Source: CAYGZQ01 sp964354375 [NCBI: uncultured Planctomycetota bacterium]
GTDB taxonomy: Bacteria; JAJVIF01; JAPKYR01
Length of the DNA stretch: 24,954 nt
Assembly (NCBI GenBank): GCA_964354375.1
Contig: CAYGZQ010000024.1
Location: 20,316 to 45,269, forward strand
Direction: 5' to 3'
Part shown: piece after piece, positions 14,705-22,315 of the stretch
How positions within the stretch are numbered: position 1 is the first letter of the stretch
Layout: each line of letters opens with the position of its first letter
Notes under the pieces: model-generated
What the model saw: the letters and a program-made list of their open reading frames with translations, nothing else
Database searches by the model: none
What the model was told of the DNA's origin: nothing
Made by a program: the position numbers and the translations under genes

Positions 14705-15742
14705 ATGCGCCTCATTCTATCCAGTGACGCTACCGCGCGAGAGATCGGGCAGGTCCTCGAGCTCGCAAGACGCGCGTGCGGCGACCACGGCGCCGTCTCG
14801 GTCGATACGCTCGACGGTCGGGTGGTCTTAAACCTCTGCACCGACGGGGACGGTGTCGATGCCGCTCCGTTCCGCGAGCTTGAGGGCGTTGCCGTTGTGG
14901 AAGACGCGGAGACGATCTACAGGCTGGCCGGTCTGCAGGATTCCGACATAGCTACATCGTGTAGCCCCGTGAAAATCCCTCGGATCGACGTTGTGGTCGG
15001 CGGGGATGACATCGTCGTAATGGCCGGACCGTGCGCGGTGGAGAATGTCGATGATCTTCTCCGGACCGCGGTTGCGGTGAAAAAGGCGGGAGCGAAATTC
15101 CTGAGGGGCGGCGCATTCAAGCCCAGAACCAGCCCGTACAGCTTCCAGGGCATCGGCGACGAGGGTCTGGAGATGCTGGGACGGGTGGGGGAGGAAATCG
15201 GGATAGGTATCGTCACCGAGGCGATGGAGCCGGGGGCGGTCGAGAAGGTCGGACAGGTCGCGGACATAATCCAGATCGGGTCGCGCAACATGCAGAATTT
15301 TCCGCTTCTGAAAGAGGCGGGTCGGCAGCCGAAGCCGGTGCTTCTCAAGAGGGGAATGAGCGCGACCCTGGAGGAATGGCTGGGGGCGGCCGAGTACGTG
15401 CTGAAAGAAGGGAACGCGAAAGTGATTCTGTGCGAACGCGGGATACGCACTTTCTCCAGGCATTCGAGGCACACGCTCGATCTGGGCGTGATTCCGGCGA
15501 TACGCGAGCGGAGCAGGCTTCCGGTGATCGTGGACCCGTCGCACGCCACGGGCTCGTCGGGAAAGGTGCCGTCGATGTCGAGGGCTGCGCTGGCGGCCGG
15601 AGCCGACGGACTTCTCATAGAGGTGCATCCCGATCCGTCGCGCGCGATGTCGGACGGTTTTCAGACTCTTACTTTCGAACAATTTGATATATTGATGGCG
15701 GAACTGAAGAGGATAGCCGACGCGATTGGTCGGAGTGTTTAG
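14705..15742 (+). CDS. aroF: 3-deoxy-7-phosphoheptulonate (DAHP) synthase, AroF/Thermotoga type
   Basis: A 345-residue cytoplasmic enzyme that joins phosphoenolpyruvate and erythrose 4-phosphate, the first step of the shikimate pathway to aromatic amino acids. Residues 1-70 form the ferredoxin-like regulatory domain of the type I-beta group, the site of feedback by tyrosine or phenylalanine in Thermotoga. The barrel follows, with GPCAVEN (108-114, metal-binding Cys110), KFLRGGAFKPRTSPYSFQG (131-149), IQIGSRNMQNFPLLKE, KPVLLKRGM, VDPSHATG and EVHPDPSRA, all landmarks of the active site. Its length fits the family (about 340). No chorismate mutase domain is fused and no other aro gene is near. 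ATG 14705 lacks a clear ribosome binding site. The 5' region is filled by repeats, including a cloverleaf-like element ending 73 bases upstream. Confidence 0.96.
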   Translation: MRLILSSDATAREIGQVLELARRACGDHGAVSVDTLDGRVVLNLCTDGDGVDAAPFRELEGVAVVEDAETIYRLAGLQDSDIATSCSPVKIPRIDVVVGGDDIVVMAGPCAVENVDDLLRTAVAVKKAGAKFLRGGAFKPRTSPYSFQGIGDEGLEMLGRVGEEIGIGIVTEAMEPGAVEKVGQVADIIQIGSRNMQNFPLLKEAGRQPKPVLLKRGMSATLEEWLGAAEYVLKEGNAKVILCERGIRTFSRHSRHTLDLGVIPAIRERSRLPVIVDPSHATGSSGKVPSMSRAALAAGADGLLIEVHPDPSRAMSDGFQTLTFEQFDILMAELKRIADAIGRSV

Positions 15743-15786
15743 GGAAAATCGGTCGCATTGCGTCTAATGTGCTCAACTCAACTCGC

Positions 15787-15836
15787 TTGACAATATTAGT
15801 TTAATGAGGTACATAGAGGTCGGACGATTCCGACCT
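15787..15836 (+). promoter_or_regulatory. Promoter and hairpin upstream of hsp20
   Basis: TTGACA (15787-15792) is a perfect -35 box. Seventeen bases later comes TACATA (15810-15815), a weak -10 box. AGGTCGG (15817-15823) and CCGACCT (15830-15836) form a perfect 7-bp inverted repeat with a 6-base loop across the expected transcription start. It could be an operator or a 5' leader hairpin. No CIRCE element was found. Confidence 0.5.
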
Positions 15837-15846
15837 TAATCGTAGC

Positions 15847-16317
15847 ATGGCTGAAAAACCACCAGCAAAAGGCGATCCGCCTGAATCAGATGAGCCCACG
15901 TTCCTCCCGGAGGGCATGGACGAGTTGTTCGAGGCGCATCGGCCTTACGGACGGTCCGAGACCGGTTTCACCGCAGGGCGTAGCATCCGTCCGGCGGCGA
16001 ATGTGTACGAATCGCCGGACGGGCTCGTGATCACGCTGGAAGTCCCGGGGATCGATCGCGAGGGGATCGAACTGAGGCTCGAAGGCCCCAGGCTCATTGT
16101 GTCCGGCAGGCGCGAGTTCACGCGGGAGCATTCCGACGAGGAATTCGTGAGGATCGAGCGTGGCTTTGGCAGCTTCAAGAGGGCGTTCGAAGTGCCGGCG
16201 GACGCGGATCCCGAGGGGATTTCCGCCAAGCTCGAGCGCGGGGTGCTGACCATCAATGTGCCGTGCTGCAGGGCGGTTCGGAAGATCCAGGTGGAATCGG
16301 AGGAGACCGATCAGTGA
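15847..16317 (+). CDS. Small heat shock protein, Hsp20/alpha-crystallin family
   Basis: A 156-residue ATP-independent holdase chaperone. The alpha-crystallin domain spans about residues 47-150: PAANVYESPDGLVITLEVPG, then IELRLEGPRLIVSGRREF, then RIERGFGSFKRAFEVPADAD and the conserved KLERGVLTINVP. A charged, proline-rich N-terminal arm of about 45 residues and a short tail complete it. The usual I-x-I/V tail motif is not obvious, although KIQV near the end may serve. The stop codon overlaps the start of the next gene (GTGA), so the two are translationally coupled, and dnaJ follows. No ribosome binding site stands at the normal distance from ATG 15847. GAGGT lies in the leader hairpin about 27 bases upstream. 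Confidence 0.93.
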   Translation: MAEKPPAKGDPPESDEPTFLPEGMDELFEAHRPYGRSETGFTAGRSIRPAANVYESPDGLVITLEVPGIDREGIELRLEGPRLIVSGRREFTREHSDEEFVRIERGFGSFKRAFEVPADADPEGISAKLERGVLTINVPCCRAVRKIQVESEETDQ

Positions 16318-16643
16318 GCGAGGGGAATGAGAAAGAAGTCGACGGGTCCCCGCGCATCAACGTGATGGAATTCGTCCTCGCATGGGAAGGGAAAACTTAT
16401 CGTATCAATGCGGATGCGGTGCTGAGGGCGTTCGAGAAGTCCGGCGTCGGCGAGGCGATGGGTCCTCACGCGAGGTACTACCTGGCCGTCGACGGCGACA
16501 TGAAGCCCCTGGAGGAAGTCCTGAGGGTCATGGTGCCGATTCCCAGGGAGAAGATCACTCAGGAGATGTCGAGGCTCTTCAGCCAGGCTGTCGGCGCTTT
16601 GGGTTTCGAGGTCCTCGATCGCCATCAGCCGCACGAGTTCTGA
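16314..16643 (+). CDS. Unknown 109-residue protein coupled to hsp20 and dnaJ
   Basis: The GTG start at 16314 overlaps the hsp20 stop codon, with GGAGGAG a few bases upstream. The product is small, soluble and acidic, without signal peptide or membrane segment. After a charged N-terminus (about 15 residues) comes a compact domain: INVMEFVLAWEGKTYRINAD, a short helix (AVLRAFEKSGVGEAMG), ARYYLAVDGDMKPLEEVLRV, and a C-terminal helix (REKITQEMSRLFSQAVGALG). I do not recognise the family. Its position between a holdase and a co-chaperone, with translational coupling, suggests a role in protein quality control. That is inference from context only. Confidence 0.85.
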   Translation: MSEGNEKEVDGSPRINVMEFVLAWEGKTYRINADAVLRAFEKSGVGEAMGPHARYYLAVDGDMKPLEEVLRVMVPIPREKITQEMSRLFSQAVGALGFEVLDRHQPHEF

Positions 16644-16692
16644 GAGACCCGGCCGGAGATCATTGATGACCGGCTGCGTCCGGAGATGAGAT

Positions 16693-17847
16693 ATGGGGGA
16701 CAAGCGCGACTACTACGAAGTGCTGGGTGTTGAGAAGAGCTCAACCCAGAAGCAGATCAAGGACGCGTACAGACGTCTGGCGAGAAAGCTGCATCCTGAC
16801 GTGAACCCGGACCCGTCCGCGGCGGAGCAGTTCAAAGAGGTGGGCGAGGCGTACTCGGTCCTGTCGGATGCGGACAAGCGTACACAGTACGATCGTTTCG
16901 GTCACCAGGCGTTCCAGGGAGCGGGTTATCCCGGCGGGACGGGCTATCCGGGCGGGATGACGATAGATTTGGAGGATTTGTTCGGGGCCGGGGGCACGGG
17001 GGCCGTGGGCGGGTTCGGCGACATTTTCGAGGACCTGTTCGGCGCCGCAGTGGGAGGGAGGACCCGCACGGGCGCAAGGGCACGGGTCGCCAGGAAAGGG
17101 ACCGACCTTCAGTTCATTGTCGAGCTTACGCTCGAGCAAGTGGCGACGGGAGTCAAGATGAACCTCCCATACCGTCGGCATGTGGTGTGTCCGACCTGTT
17201 CGGGCTCAGGAGGGGCGCCGGGGACCCAGCCGGTGAATTGCACGGTGTGTCAGGGCCGTGGCTGGGTGGGTCAGAGCAGGGGATTCATGACTTTCAGGCA
17301 GACTTGTCCGCAGTGTCGCGGGACGGGCCAGATCAACCCGGTACAGTGCGGCGCGTGCAGGGGGCAGGGAGTCATCGAGAAGGAACAGACACAGCCCATA
17401 GACATACCGCCGGGCGTCGATACCAACTCGCGGGTCCGGATCGAGGGCATGGGCGAGGCGGGGATGAACGGCGGACCGTCCGGCGACCTGTACGTAATCG
17501 CGCGGGTGAAGGAGCACGATTTCTTCGTGCGCAAGGGCGACAACCTGTTCTGCGAGATACCCATTAATCTCTATGAGGCGGTGCTGGGCGCGAAAATCCG
17601 TGTGCCGACGCTGACCGGGTCGGTCGCGGTGACGGTCCCGCCCGGATCGTCAACGGGCGAGCAGATCACGCTCAAGGGGAAAGGCATCCCGCACCTCAGG
17701 GGCTGGGGAGCCGGAAACCAGGTGATCGACCTCAAAGTCGTGACACCGTCCGACCTCACTAAGGAACAGAGAAAGCTGTTCGAGAAGTTGAGCGAGATGG
17801 ACCGGACGGATGTGAGAAGGCACCTGAAGGTCGGGACAGGCACGTGA
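16693..17847 (+). CDS. dnaJ: Chaperone protein DnaJ (type I Hsp40)
   Basis: A 384-residue co-chaperone that stimulates the ATPase of DnaK and delivers clients. The J domain (residues 1-70) begins DYYEVLGVEKSSTQKQIKDA and holds the HPD motif in KLHPDVNPDP. A glycine/phenylalanine-rich linker with DLFGAGG and DIFEDLFGAAVGG follows. Four zinc-binding CxxCxGxG motifs come next (CPTCSGSG, CTVCQGRG, CPQCRGTG, CGACRGQG). The two substrate-binding beta-barrel domains carry DIPPGVD, SGDLYVIARVKEHDFFVRKG, LGAKIRVPTLTG and LKGKGIPHLRGWGAGNQ. The length is typical. No dnaK or grpE lies in the window, so this copy serves the hsp20 cluster away from the usual dnaK operon. The gene faces ribE, and the gap between them is filled by repeats. 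Confidence 0.97.
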   Translation: MGDKRDYYEVLGVEKSSTQKQIKDAYRRLARKLHPDVNPDPSAAEQFKEVGEAYSVLSDADKRTQYDRFGHQAFQGAGYPGGTGYPGGMTIDLEDLFGAGGTGAVGGFGDIFEDLFGAAVGGRTRTGARARVARKGTDLQFIVELTLEQVATGVKMNLPYRRHVVCPTCSGSGGAPGTQPVNCTVCQGRGWVGQSRGFMTFRQTCPQCRGTGQINPVQCGACRGQGVIEKEQTQPIDIPPGVDTNSRVRIEGMGEAGMNGGPSGDLYVIARVKEHDFFVRKGDNLFCEIPINLYEAVLGAKIRVPTLTGSVAVTVPPGSSTGEQITLKGKGIPHLRGWGAGNQVIDLKVVTPSDLTKEQRKLFEKLSEMDRTDVRRHLKVGTGT

Positions 17848-17852
17848 TTATT

Positions 17853-17889
17853 GATGCCCCCCTGTAGTCCCCCCCCAAAGGGGGGGACG
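17853..17889. repeat. Single poly-C/poly-G end repeat
   Basis: TTGATGCCCCCCTGTAGTCC followed by a C-run, AAA and a G-run closely matches the ends of the 125-bp element at 14364-14488. Only one end is present here. It lies six bases after the dnaJ stop. Although it can form a hairpin, there is no T-run. Confidence 0.7.
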
Positions 17890-17913
17890 GCTAAGAGCTC
17901 TCGCTCAGTTCCC

Positions 17914-17951
17914 GTGGCGCCCATATGTCCGCGGCGGACAGATGGGTGTTT
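17914..17951 (+). repeat. Rim-and-hairpin repeat, copy 2
   Basis: The element opens GTGGCGCCCAT (17914-17924) and closes ATGGGTGTTT (17942-17951), as at 86-131. The interior TGTCCGC-G-GCGGACA (17926-17940) is a perfect hairpin unrelated in sequence to the other copies. It sits between the converging dnaJ and ribE. Confidence 0.8.
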
Positions 17952-17966
17952 CCCTCAATTAACGCG

Positions 17967-18614
17967 TCACGCGAAACCGTGGTCTTTGAGAAATTCCTCC
18001 GTGACCCCTTCCCCTCGGAGTCTGACCCCTGCCTCCAATGCCCTGACCACATATCGCGCAAGGATATCGACCTCGACGTTCACCTTCGACCTCGCGCGCG
18101 TCAATCCGAGCGTCGTGTTCTCCAACGTGTAGGGGATCAACCAGCACGAGAACGAGTCGGCGGTGACATCAACCACCGTGAGCCCGACGCCGGACACCGC
18201 GATCGAGCCTTTCGGTGCGATGAAACGCATCAATTCTCGTGGCGGAGCGACGACAATCTCAGCCTGATCGCCCGTGCGTTTGAGAGAACGAACGGTCCCG
18301 ACGCCATCGATGTGGCCGAGGACGATGTGTCCGCTGATCGGAGTCGAGGGGGTCAGGGACAGCTCCAGGTTGACCCTGGACCCGACTCCAAGATCCCCCA
18401 TGATCGTCTTCGAGAGCGTTTCCTTAGTGGCGTCGCAGCGGAAGCCTAAGGGGGTGAGCGATGTTGCGGTGAGGTCGCAGCCGTCGATCGCGACCGAATC
18501 GCCCATGCCGATCCTTGGGCGGATGGTCGGGCACGCTATCTCGAAATGGATGATGTCGGGTCCCAGCCCGGCCGAGACAACGCTGCCGATTTCCTGAACG
18601 ATACCTGTAAACAC
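17967..18614 (-). CDS. ribE: Riboflavin synthase, alpha subunit
   Basis: A 215-residue enzyme that dismutates two 6,7-dimethyl-8-ribityllumazine molecules to riboflavin, the last step of the pathway. It shows the internal duplication of the family: the N-terminal barrel begins MFTGIVQEIGSV, and the C-terminal half begins around ISGHIVLGHIDGVGTV, a variant of GGHxVxGHVDG. The catalytic-region segment IDGCDLTATSL is altered from the common DGxxLTV form. The length is normal (about 200-220). The start codon is GTG (18614), three bases after the ribD stop, so translation is likely coupled. It is the last gene of the minus-strand run and faces dnaJ. The genes for lumazine synthase and GTP cyclohydrolase/DHBP synthase are not in the window. 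Confidence 0.95.
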   Translation of the reverse strand: MFTGIVQEIGSVVSAGLGPDIIHFEIACPTIRPRIGMGDSVAIDGCDLTATSLTPLGFRCDATKETLSKTIMGDLGVGSRVNLELSLTPSTPISGHIVLGHIDGVGTVRSLKRTGDQAEIVVAPPRELMRFIAPKGSIAVSGVGLTVVDVTADSFSCWLIPYTLENTTLGLTRARSKVNVEVDILARYVVRALEAGVRLRGEGVTEEFLKDHGFA

Positions 18615-18617
18615 CGG

Positions 18618-19814
18618 TTAATCAGCGCCTTCCTGCCCGGACGGCTCCGTATGTTCCGGGCGCTTGAGAATTCTACCCATCACAAGGACATCGTTTTCGA
18701 TGTTTTCGATGGAGATATGTCTGACGTCCGTGAGATTCCATGCGTCCGTGACGGCCTCGATCCCGGCGCCTGCGACGGGCGATGGAGCCAGGTCGCCGGC
18801 AAAAATCTTCGGCGCAACAAACGCCGCCACCTCGTCCGCAAGCCCCTTCTCCAGGAAAGCTGCGTGGATTCCCCCGCCGCCTTCGACAAGCACGCTGTTG
18901 ATGCCGCGGTTTTTCAATTCCCTCAGCAAATGGAAGAGGTCGATGTGACCGCCGGTGAGCGGGCATTCCATCAACTCGACCTTGTCGCGCTCGACCGCAT
19001 GACGTGCGCTTGAATCCTCCCAGTCAGTCTGAGGGGCGACTGCGACGATAGTCCGTCCGGGCTGCTGAAAGACCTTGTGGTCCTCGGTAAATGTGGAGCT
19101 TAAGGCGTCGACAACGACCCGGACCGGATGGCGGACATCGGTCGGAGCGAACGGGAAGATCTCTTTCGGCAGGGGTCGCGAGAGGTCCACCCTGCATGAT
19201 AACTGTGGATCGTCGGTCAGAATGGTCACATGTCCGACGAGAACCGCGTCAAAAATGTTCCTCAGGTGATGGGCGATATTCCTGCTGCTTTCGCAGGTGA
19301 TCCACTTGCTCGCGCCGGTCCGTGTGGCGATTTTCCCGTCCAGAGTCATGGCCCATTTCAGAAGGACGTAGGGCCTTCCAGTTTCGTGAACGGTGACGAA
19401 GAACCTGTTCTGGTCGCGGACCTCATCCTCCAGGACGCCGCCGATAACCTCGATCCCTGCGTCCTTAAGCGCCTCATGGCCTCCTCCGTTCACGCGGGGA
19501 TCGGGATCTCGCATGCCGTAGACGACGCGTGCGATGCCGGCTTCCGCAAGAGCGGCGCAGCAGGGGGGAGTTCGACCCGTATGGCAGCAGGGCTCGACCG
19601 ATACATAGGCGGTCGCGCCTTTGGCCTTTCCACCGGCGGACTTGAGCGCGATGACCTCGGCATGATCAATCATGGCGAACAGGTGGAAGCCCTCGCCGAC
19701 GATCTCGCCGGCGCGGACGATGACGCATCCGACGAGGGGATTCGGGCTGTTGCGTCCGATTCCGCGCCATCCAAGCTCTATGGCGCGACGCATGTATTGA
19801 ACATGATCGTCCAT
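18618..19814 (-). CDS. ribD: Bifunctional riboflavin deaminase/reductase
   Basis: A 398-residue enzyme catalysing the second and third steps of riboflavin synthesis. The N-terminal deaminase (about residues 1-145) has NSPNPLVGCVIV, the zinc ligand and catalytic pair His51-Ala-Glu53, and EPCCHTGRTPPC (Cys76, Cys85). The C-terminal reductase, of the dihydrofolate-reductase-like fold, has LKWAMTLDGKIATRTGASKW, VLVGHVTILTDDPQL and VLVEGGGGIHAAFL for NADPH binding. The length is a little above the usual 360-380, owing to a longer loop (about residues 205-230) and a charged tail. Start ATG at 19814 lies one base after the pheT stop, so it is probably translated by coupling. There is no room for an FMN riboswitch ahead of it, so riboflavin control, if any, acts elsewhere. 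Confidence 0.96.
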   Translation of the reverse strand: MDDHVQYMRRAIELGWRGIGRNSPNPLVGCVIVRAGEIVGEGFHLFAMIDHAEVIALKSAGGKAKGATAYVSVEPCCHTGRTPPCCAALAEAGIARVVYGMRDPDPRVNGGGHEALKDAGIEVIGGVLEDEVRDQNRFFVTVHETGRPYVLLKWAMTLDGKIATRTGASKWITCESSRNIAHHLRNIFDAVLVGHVTILTDDPQLSCRVDLSRPLPKEIFPFAPTDVRHPVRVVVDALSSTFTEDHKVFQQPGRTIVAVAPQTDWEDSSARHAVERDKVELMECPLTGGHIDLFHLLRELKNRGINSVLVEGGGGIHAAFLEKGLADEVAAFVAPKIFAGDLAPSPVAGAGIEAVTDAWNLTDVRHISIENIENDVLVMGRILKRPEHTEPSGQEGAD

Positions 19815-19815
19815 G

Positions 19816-22284
19816 TCACCAGTCGCGAAGTTTGCCGCCGGTGCGCTTCGATACGGACTCGACGATTCCCGAGATCCAGCCGTCGACCTCCTCGTCGGTC
19901 AATGTCCGTGACGGGTTTCTGAACCTGAGATTGACGGCCAGGTTTTTCCTGCCCTCACCGACCTGCTTGCCGCGATACATGTCGAATAGCTCGATTTTTT
20001 CCAGCCATTCGCCCGAGGATTCGCGGATCGCGCTCAGGATTCGCGAATATGCGATCGACTCGTCCAGCACGAACGCCAGGTCGCGCTCGACGGGCGGGAA
20101 TGTCGCAAGCTTCCTGAAGGTCTTGCTCTCTTTCGCCGAGACATAGGCGTCCCGGATCGCAGCCCAGGGGAATACTGCTATGAAAACGGGTCGATCGAAC
20201 GTGTCGCCCCTCAGAGATTCCTCAAGGATGATTTCGAAAAATCCGAGCGCCCCCTGAGACGTGTTGATTTTCAGCCGGATAAATCCTGCGGGCGCGGTAT
20301 CGTCGAGCACGATGTCGAATTCCCTTACGCCGGCGATTTCGAGCAGCGCCTCGACATAGCCTTTCAGCCTGAGGAAGGCTTTCTCGCGCGTTCGCAGTGC
20401 GGCTTTGCCAGAGCGTTCCCCGAGGCATCCGACGATAAGCTCCTTGTGTTCGCGGAAATCGCCGCCGTCGTGCCAGTACACCGTTCCGATCTCGAAGACG
20501 TCATGAATGGGCGATCCGCGCTTAAGGTTGCGGATGTAGGTGTCGACAACGCCCGGTACGAGGCTGATGCGAAGATGAGAGAAATCCTCGCTGATGGGGT
20601 TCGTGATTCTTGCCGCGCCCATATTCTGCAACAGCGGATTGGGGCGCGAGACCGCTGCTTCACCGCAGAGCGGGAAGCTGTTCAGCTCCCACAGGCCCAG
20701 CGCAACGAGATGCGCCTTGACTTCGTTTCTCAGGCGGATGTCGTCGTCGATGAGGCCGGTACGCATGCGAGTCATCGGGAACTCGTCCGGGAGGTTGTCG
20801 TAACCCACGTGACGTGCGATTTCCTCGATGACATCCTCGGCGATGAAAACGTCGCGCCTGTAAGAGGGTACGGTGACCCTCCAGGAAGGAGCGTTGCCGT
20901 CCATCCGGAATCCGAGACCTTCGAGGATCATCTCGATCTCGCCGGTGGGGATCTCGGCACCGAGACTTCTCGCCACCTGCTGCTCCGTGATGCGAATCTC
21001 GATTTTCTTTTCTTCACCGGCGCGCGCGACCGCGATCTGCCGGGCGGGTTTTCCGCACTTGAGCTCGTTGACGAGGTAGGCGACGCGATGCACTGCGCGG
21101 ACGATTCCCCCGGGATCGACGCCGCGCTCGAAACGGATGGCGGCCTCGGTGCGGAGCGCAAGACGTCTCGATGTGCGTCGAACGCTCACCGGATCGAACC
21201 AGGCGCTTTCAAGGAGGACCTTTTTCGTCTTCCCGGTGACCTCCGATGCGTAGCCGCCCATGACGCCCGCGATTGCGACAGGCTTATGACTGTCGGCGAT
21301 GACGAGGTCCGCGGCGGTGAGGTTTCGCACAATGCCGTCGATCGTGCTCATCGTCTCTCCCTCGCGGGCGCGTCGGACGATGATGGTGGCGTCGTTCAGA
21401 AGTGAGTAATCGAAAGCGTGCAGGGGCTGTCCGAACTCGTAAAGCACGAGGTTGGTGATGTCGACGATATTGCTGATCGGCCTGAGCCCGACTGAAAAGA
21501 GCTTTCGGGCAAGCCACAGAGGGCTGGGCGCCATGCGTATCCTGTCGATCACGAGCCCGGCATACAGGCGGCAACCTGGGGGATCTTCGATGCGGATCGA
21601 AATGTCCTCCGTCTCACCGGACGTCTCCTCGAAATCTTCCATGGTCCAGGGCCATTTGTGCTCGGTGCCGGTGACCACCTGAAGCTCGCGCGCGACTCCG
21701 ATCATGCTGTGACAGTCGGCGCGGTTGCTTGTGAGCTCGATAGTGACGGCCTTGTCGCTCTGCAGCCAGTGGGCGAGGTCGGTCCCGATGTCGAGGGCAG
21801 AGCAGTCCGGAAAAATCCCAAGCGTGCGACCGTCGGGGTCCTCAAGACCGTCGACCCATTCAACCGTGCCGTCCTTGTTCTCGACGAATTCGAGCTTTGT
21901 CAGACCCAGCTCGGTCGAGCAGCAGAATTTGCCCTGGCTGGTGAATGTCGGATACTCGCGCTCGGCGATCTGGAGATCGCCGACATGCCCGCCGGGGAGC
22001 GCGACCGGATATATCAGGCCGTCGACGAGATCGGGGATGGTCGAGAATACCGCGACCCTGCCTCCCTCGAATGCCCCGCCCACATCGACCGTGCAGATAA
22101 ACCCGCGACCGTCGGGGGTCTTCTCGCGCGACAGAATCCGCCCGACAACCACGCCCGCAAAATCGAGAGGCTCGGGCGCGTACGGCTCCGCCTCCAGGCC
22201 GATCGCGGTGAGAGTGGTCTGGAGCTTCTCCAGATCATACTGGTGAGGGATCAGTTCATTAAGCCAGCCGAGCGGTACTTGCAT
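19816..22284 (-). CDS. pheT: Phenylalanyl-tRNA synthetase beta subunit
   Basis: An 822-residue subunit of the heterotetrameric enzyme that charges tRNA-Phe. The N-terminus MQVPLGWLNELIPHQYDLEK is typical. A tRNA-binding (EMAP-like) domain lies at about 40-150. The B3/B4 editing domain (about 205-385) includes LTSNRADCHSMIGVARELQ and FGQPLHAFDYSLL. The B5 domain lies at about 400-480. A catalytic-like core begins DVIEEIARHVGYDNLPDEFP. The C-terminal FDX-ACB domain (about 728-822) holds FPPVERDLAFVLD and FRNPSRTLTDEEVDGWI. The length is normal (about 800). GGAG nine bases before ATG 22284 supports the start. A helical-repeat gene, rather than pheS directly, precedes it by 31 bases. Confidence 0.97.
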   Translation of the reverse strand: MQVPLGWLNELIPHQYDLEKLQTTLTAIGLEAEPYAPEPLDFAGVVVGRILSREKTPDGRGFICTVDVGGAFEGGRVAVFSTIPDLVDGLIYPVALPGGHVGDLQIAEREYPTFTSQGKFCCSTELGLTKLEFVENKDGTVEWVDGLEDPDGRTLGIFPDCSALDIGTDLAHWLQSDKAVTIELTSNRADCHSMIGVARELQVVTGTEHKWPWTMEDFEETSGETEDISIRIEDPPGCRLYAGLVIDRIRMAPSPLWLARKLFSVGLRPISNIVDITNLVLYEFGQPLHAFDYSLLNDATIIVRRAREGETMSTIDGIVRNLTAADLVIADSHKPVAIAGVMGGYASEVTGKTKKVLLESAWFDPVSVRRTSRRLALRTEAAIRFERGVDPGGIVRAVHRVAYLVNELKCGKPARQIAVARAGEEKKIEIRITEQQVARSLGAEIPTGEIEMILEGLGFRMDGNAPSWRVTVPSYRRDVFIAEDVIEEIARHVGYDNLPDEFPMTRMRTGLIDDDIRLRNEVKAHLVALGLWELNSFPLCGEAAVSRPNPLLQNMGAARITNPISEDFSHLRISLVPGVVDTYIRNLKRGSPIHDVFEIGTVYWHDGGDFREHKELIVGCLGERSGKAALRTREKAFLRLKGYVEALLEIAGVREFDIVLDDTAPAGFIRLKINTSQGALGFFEIILEESLRGDTFDRPVFIAVFPWAAIRDAYVSAKESKTFRKLATFPPVERDLAFVLDESIAYSRILSAIRESSGEWLEKIELFDMYRGKQVGEGRKNLAVNLRFRNPSRTLTDEEVDGWISGIVESVSKRTGGKLRDW

Positions 22285-22315
22285 CGTTCAACTCCGGAAG
22301 AGGAAGCCGAATGTG

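Noticed and set aside
17853-17889. dnaJ terminator
   Set aside because: The C-run/G-run hairpin has no T-run and matches a dispersed repeat end instead.
19812-19820. FMN riboswitch ahead of ribD
   Set aside because: Only one base separates the pheT stop and the ribD start, so no aptamer can fit.
20446-21405. Long plus-strand frame opposite pheT (319 residues)
   Set aside because: Mirror of a conserved coding sequence with no recognisable motif.
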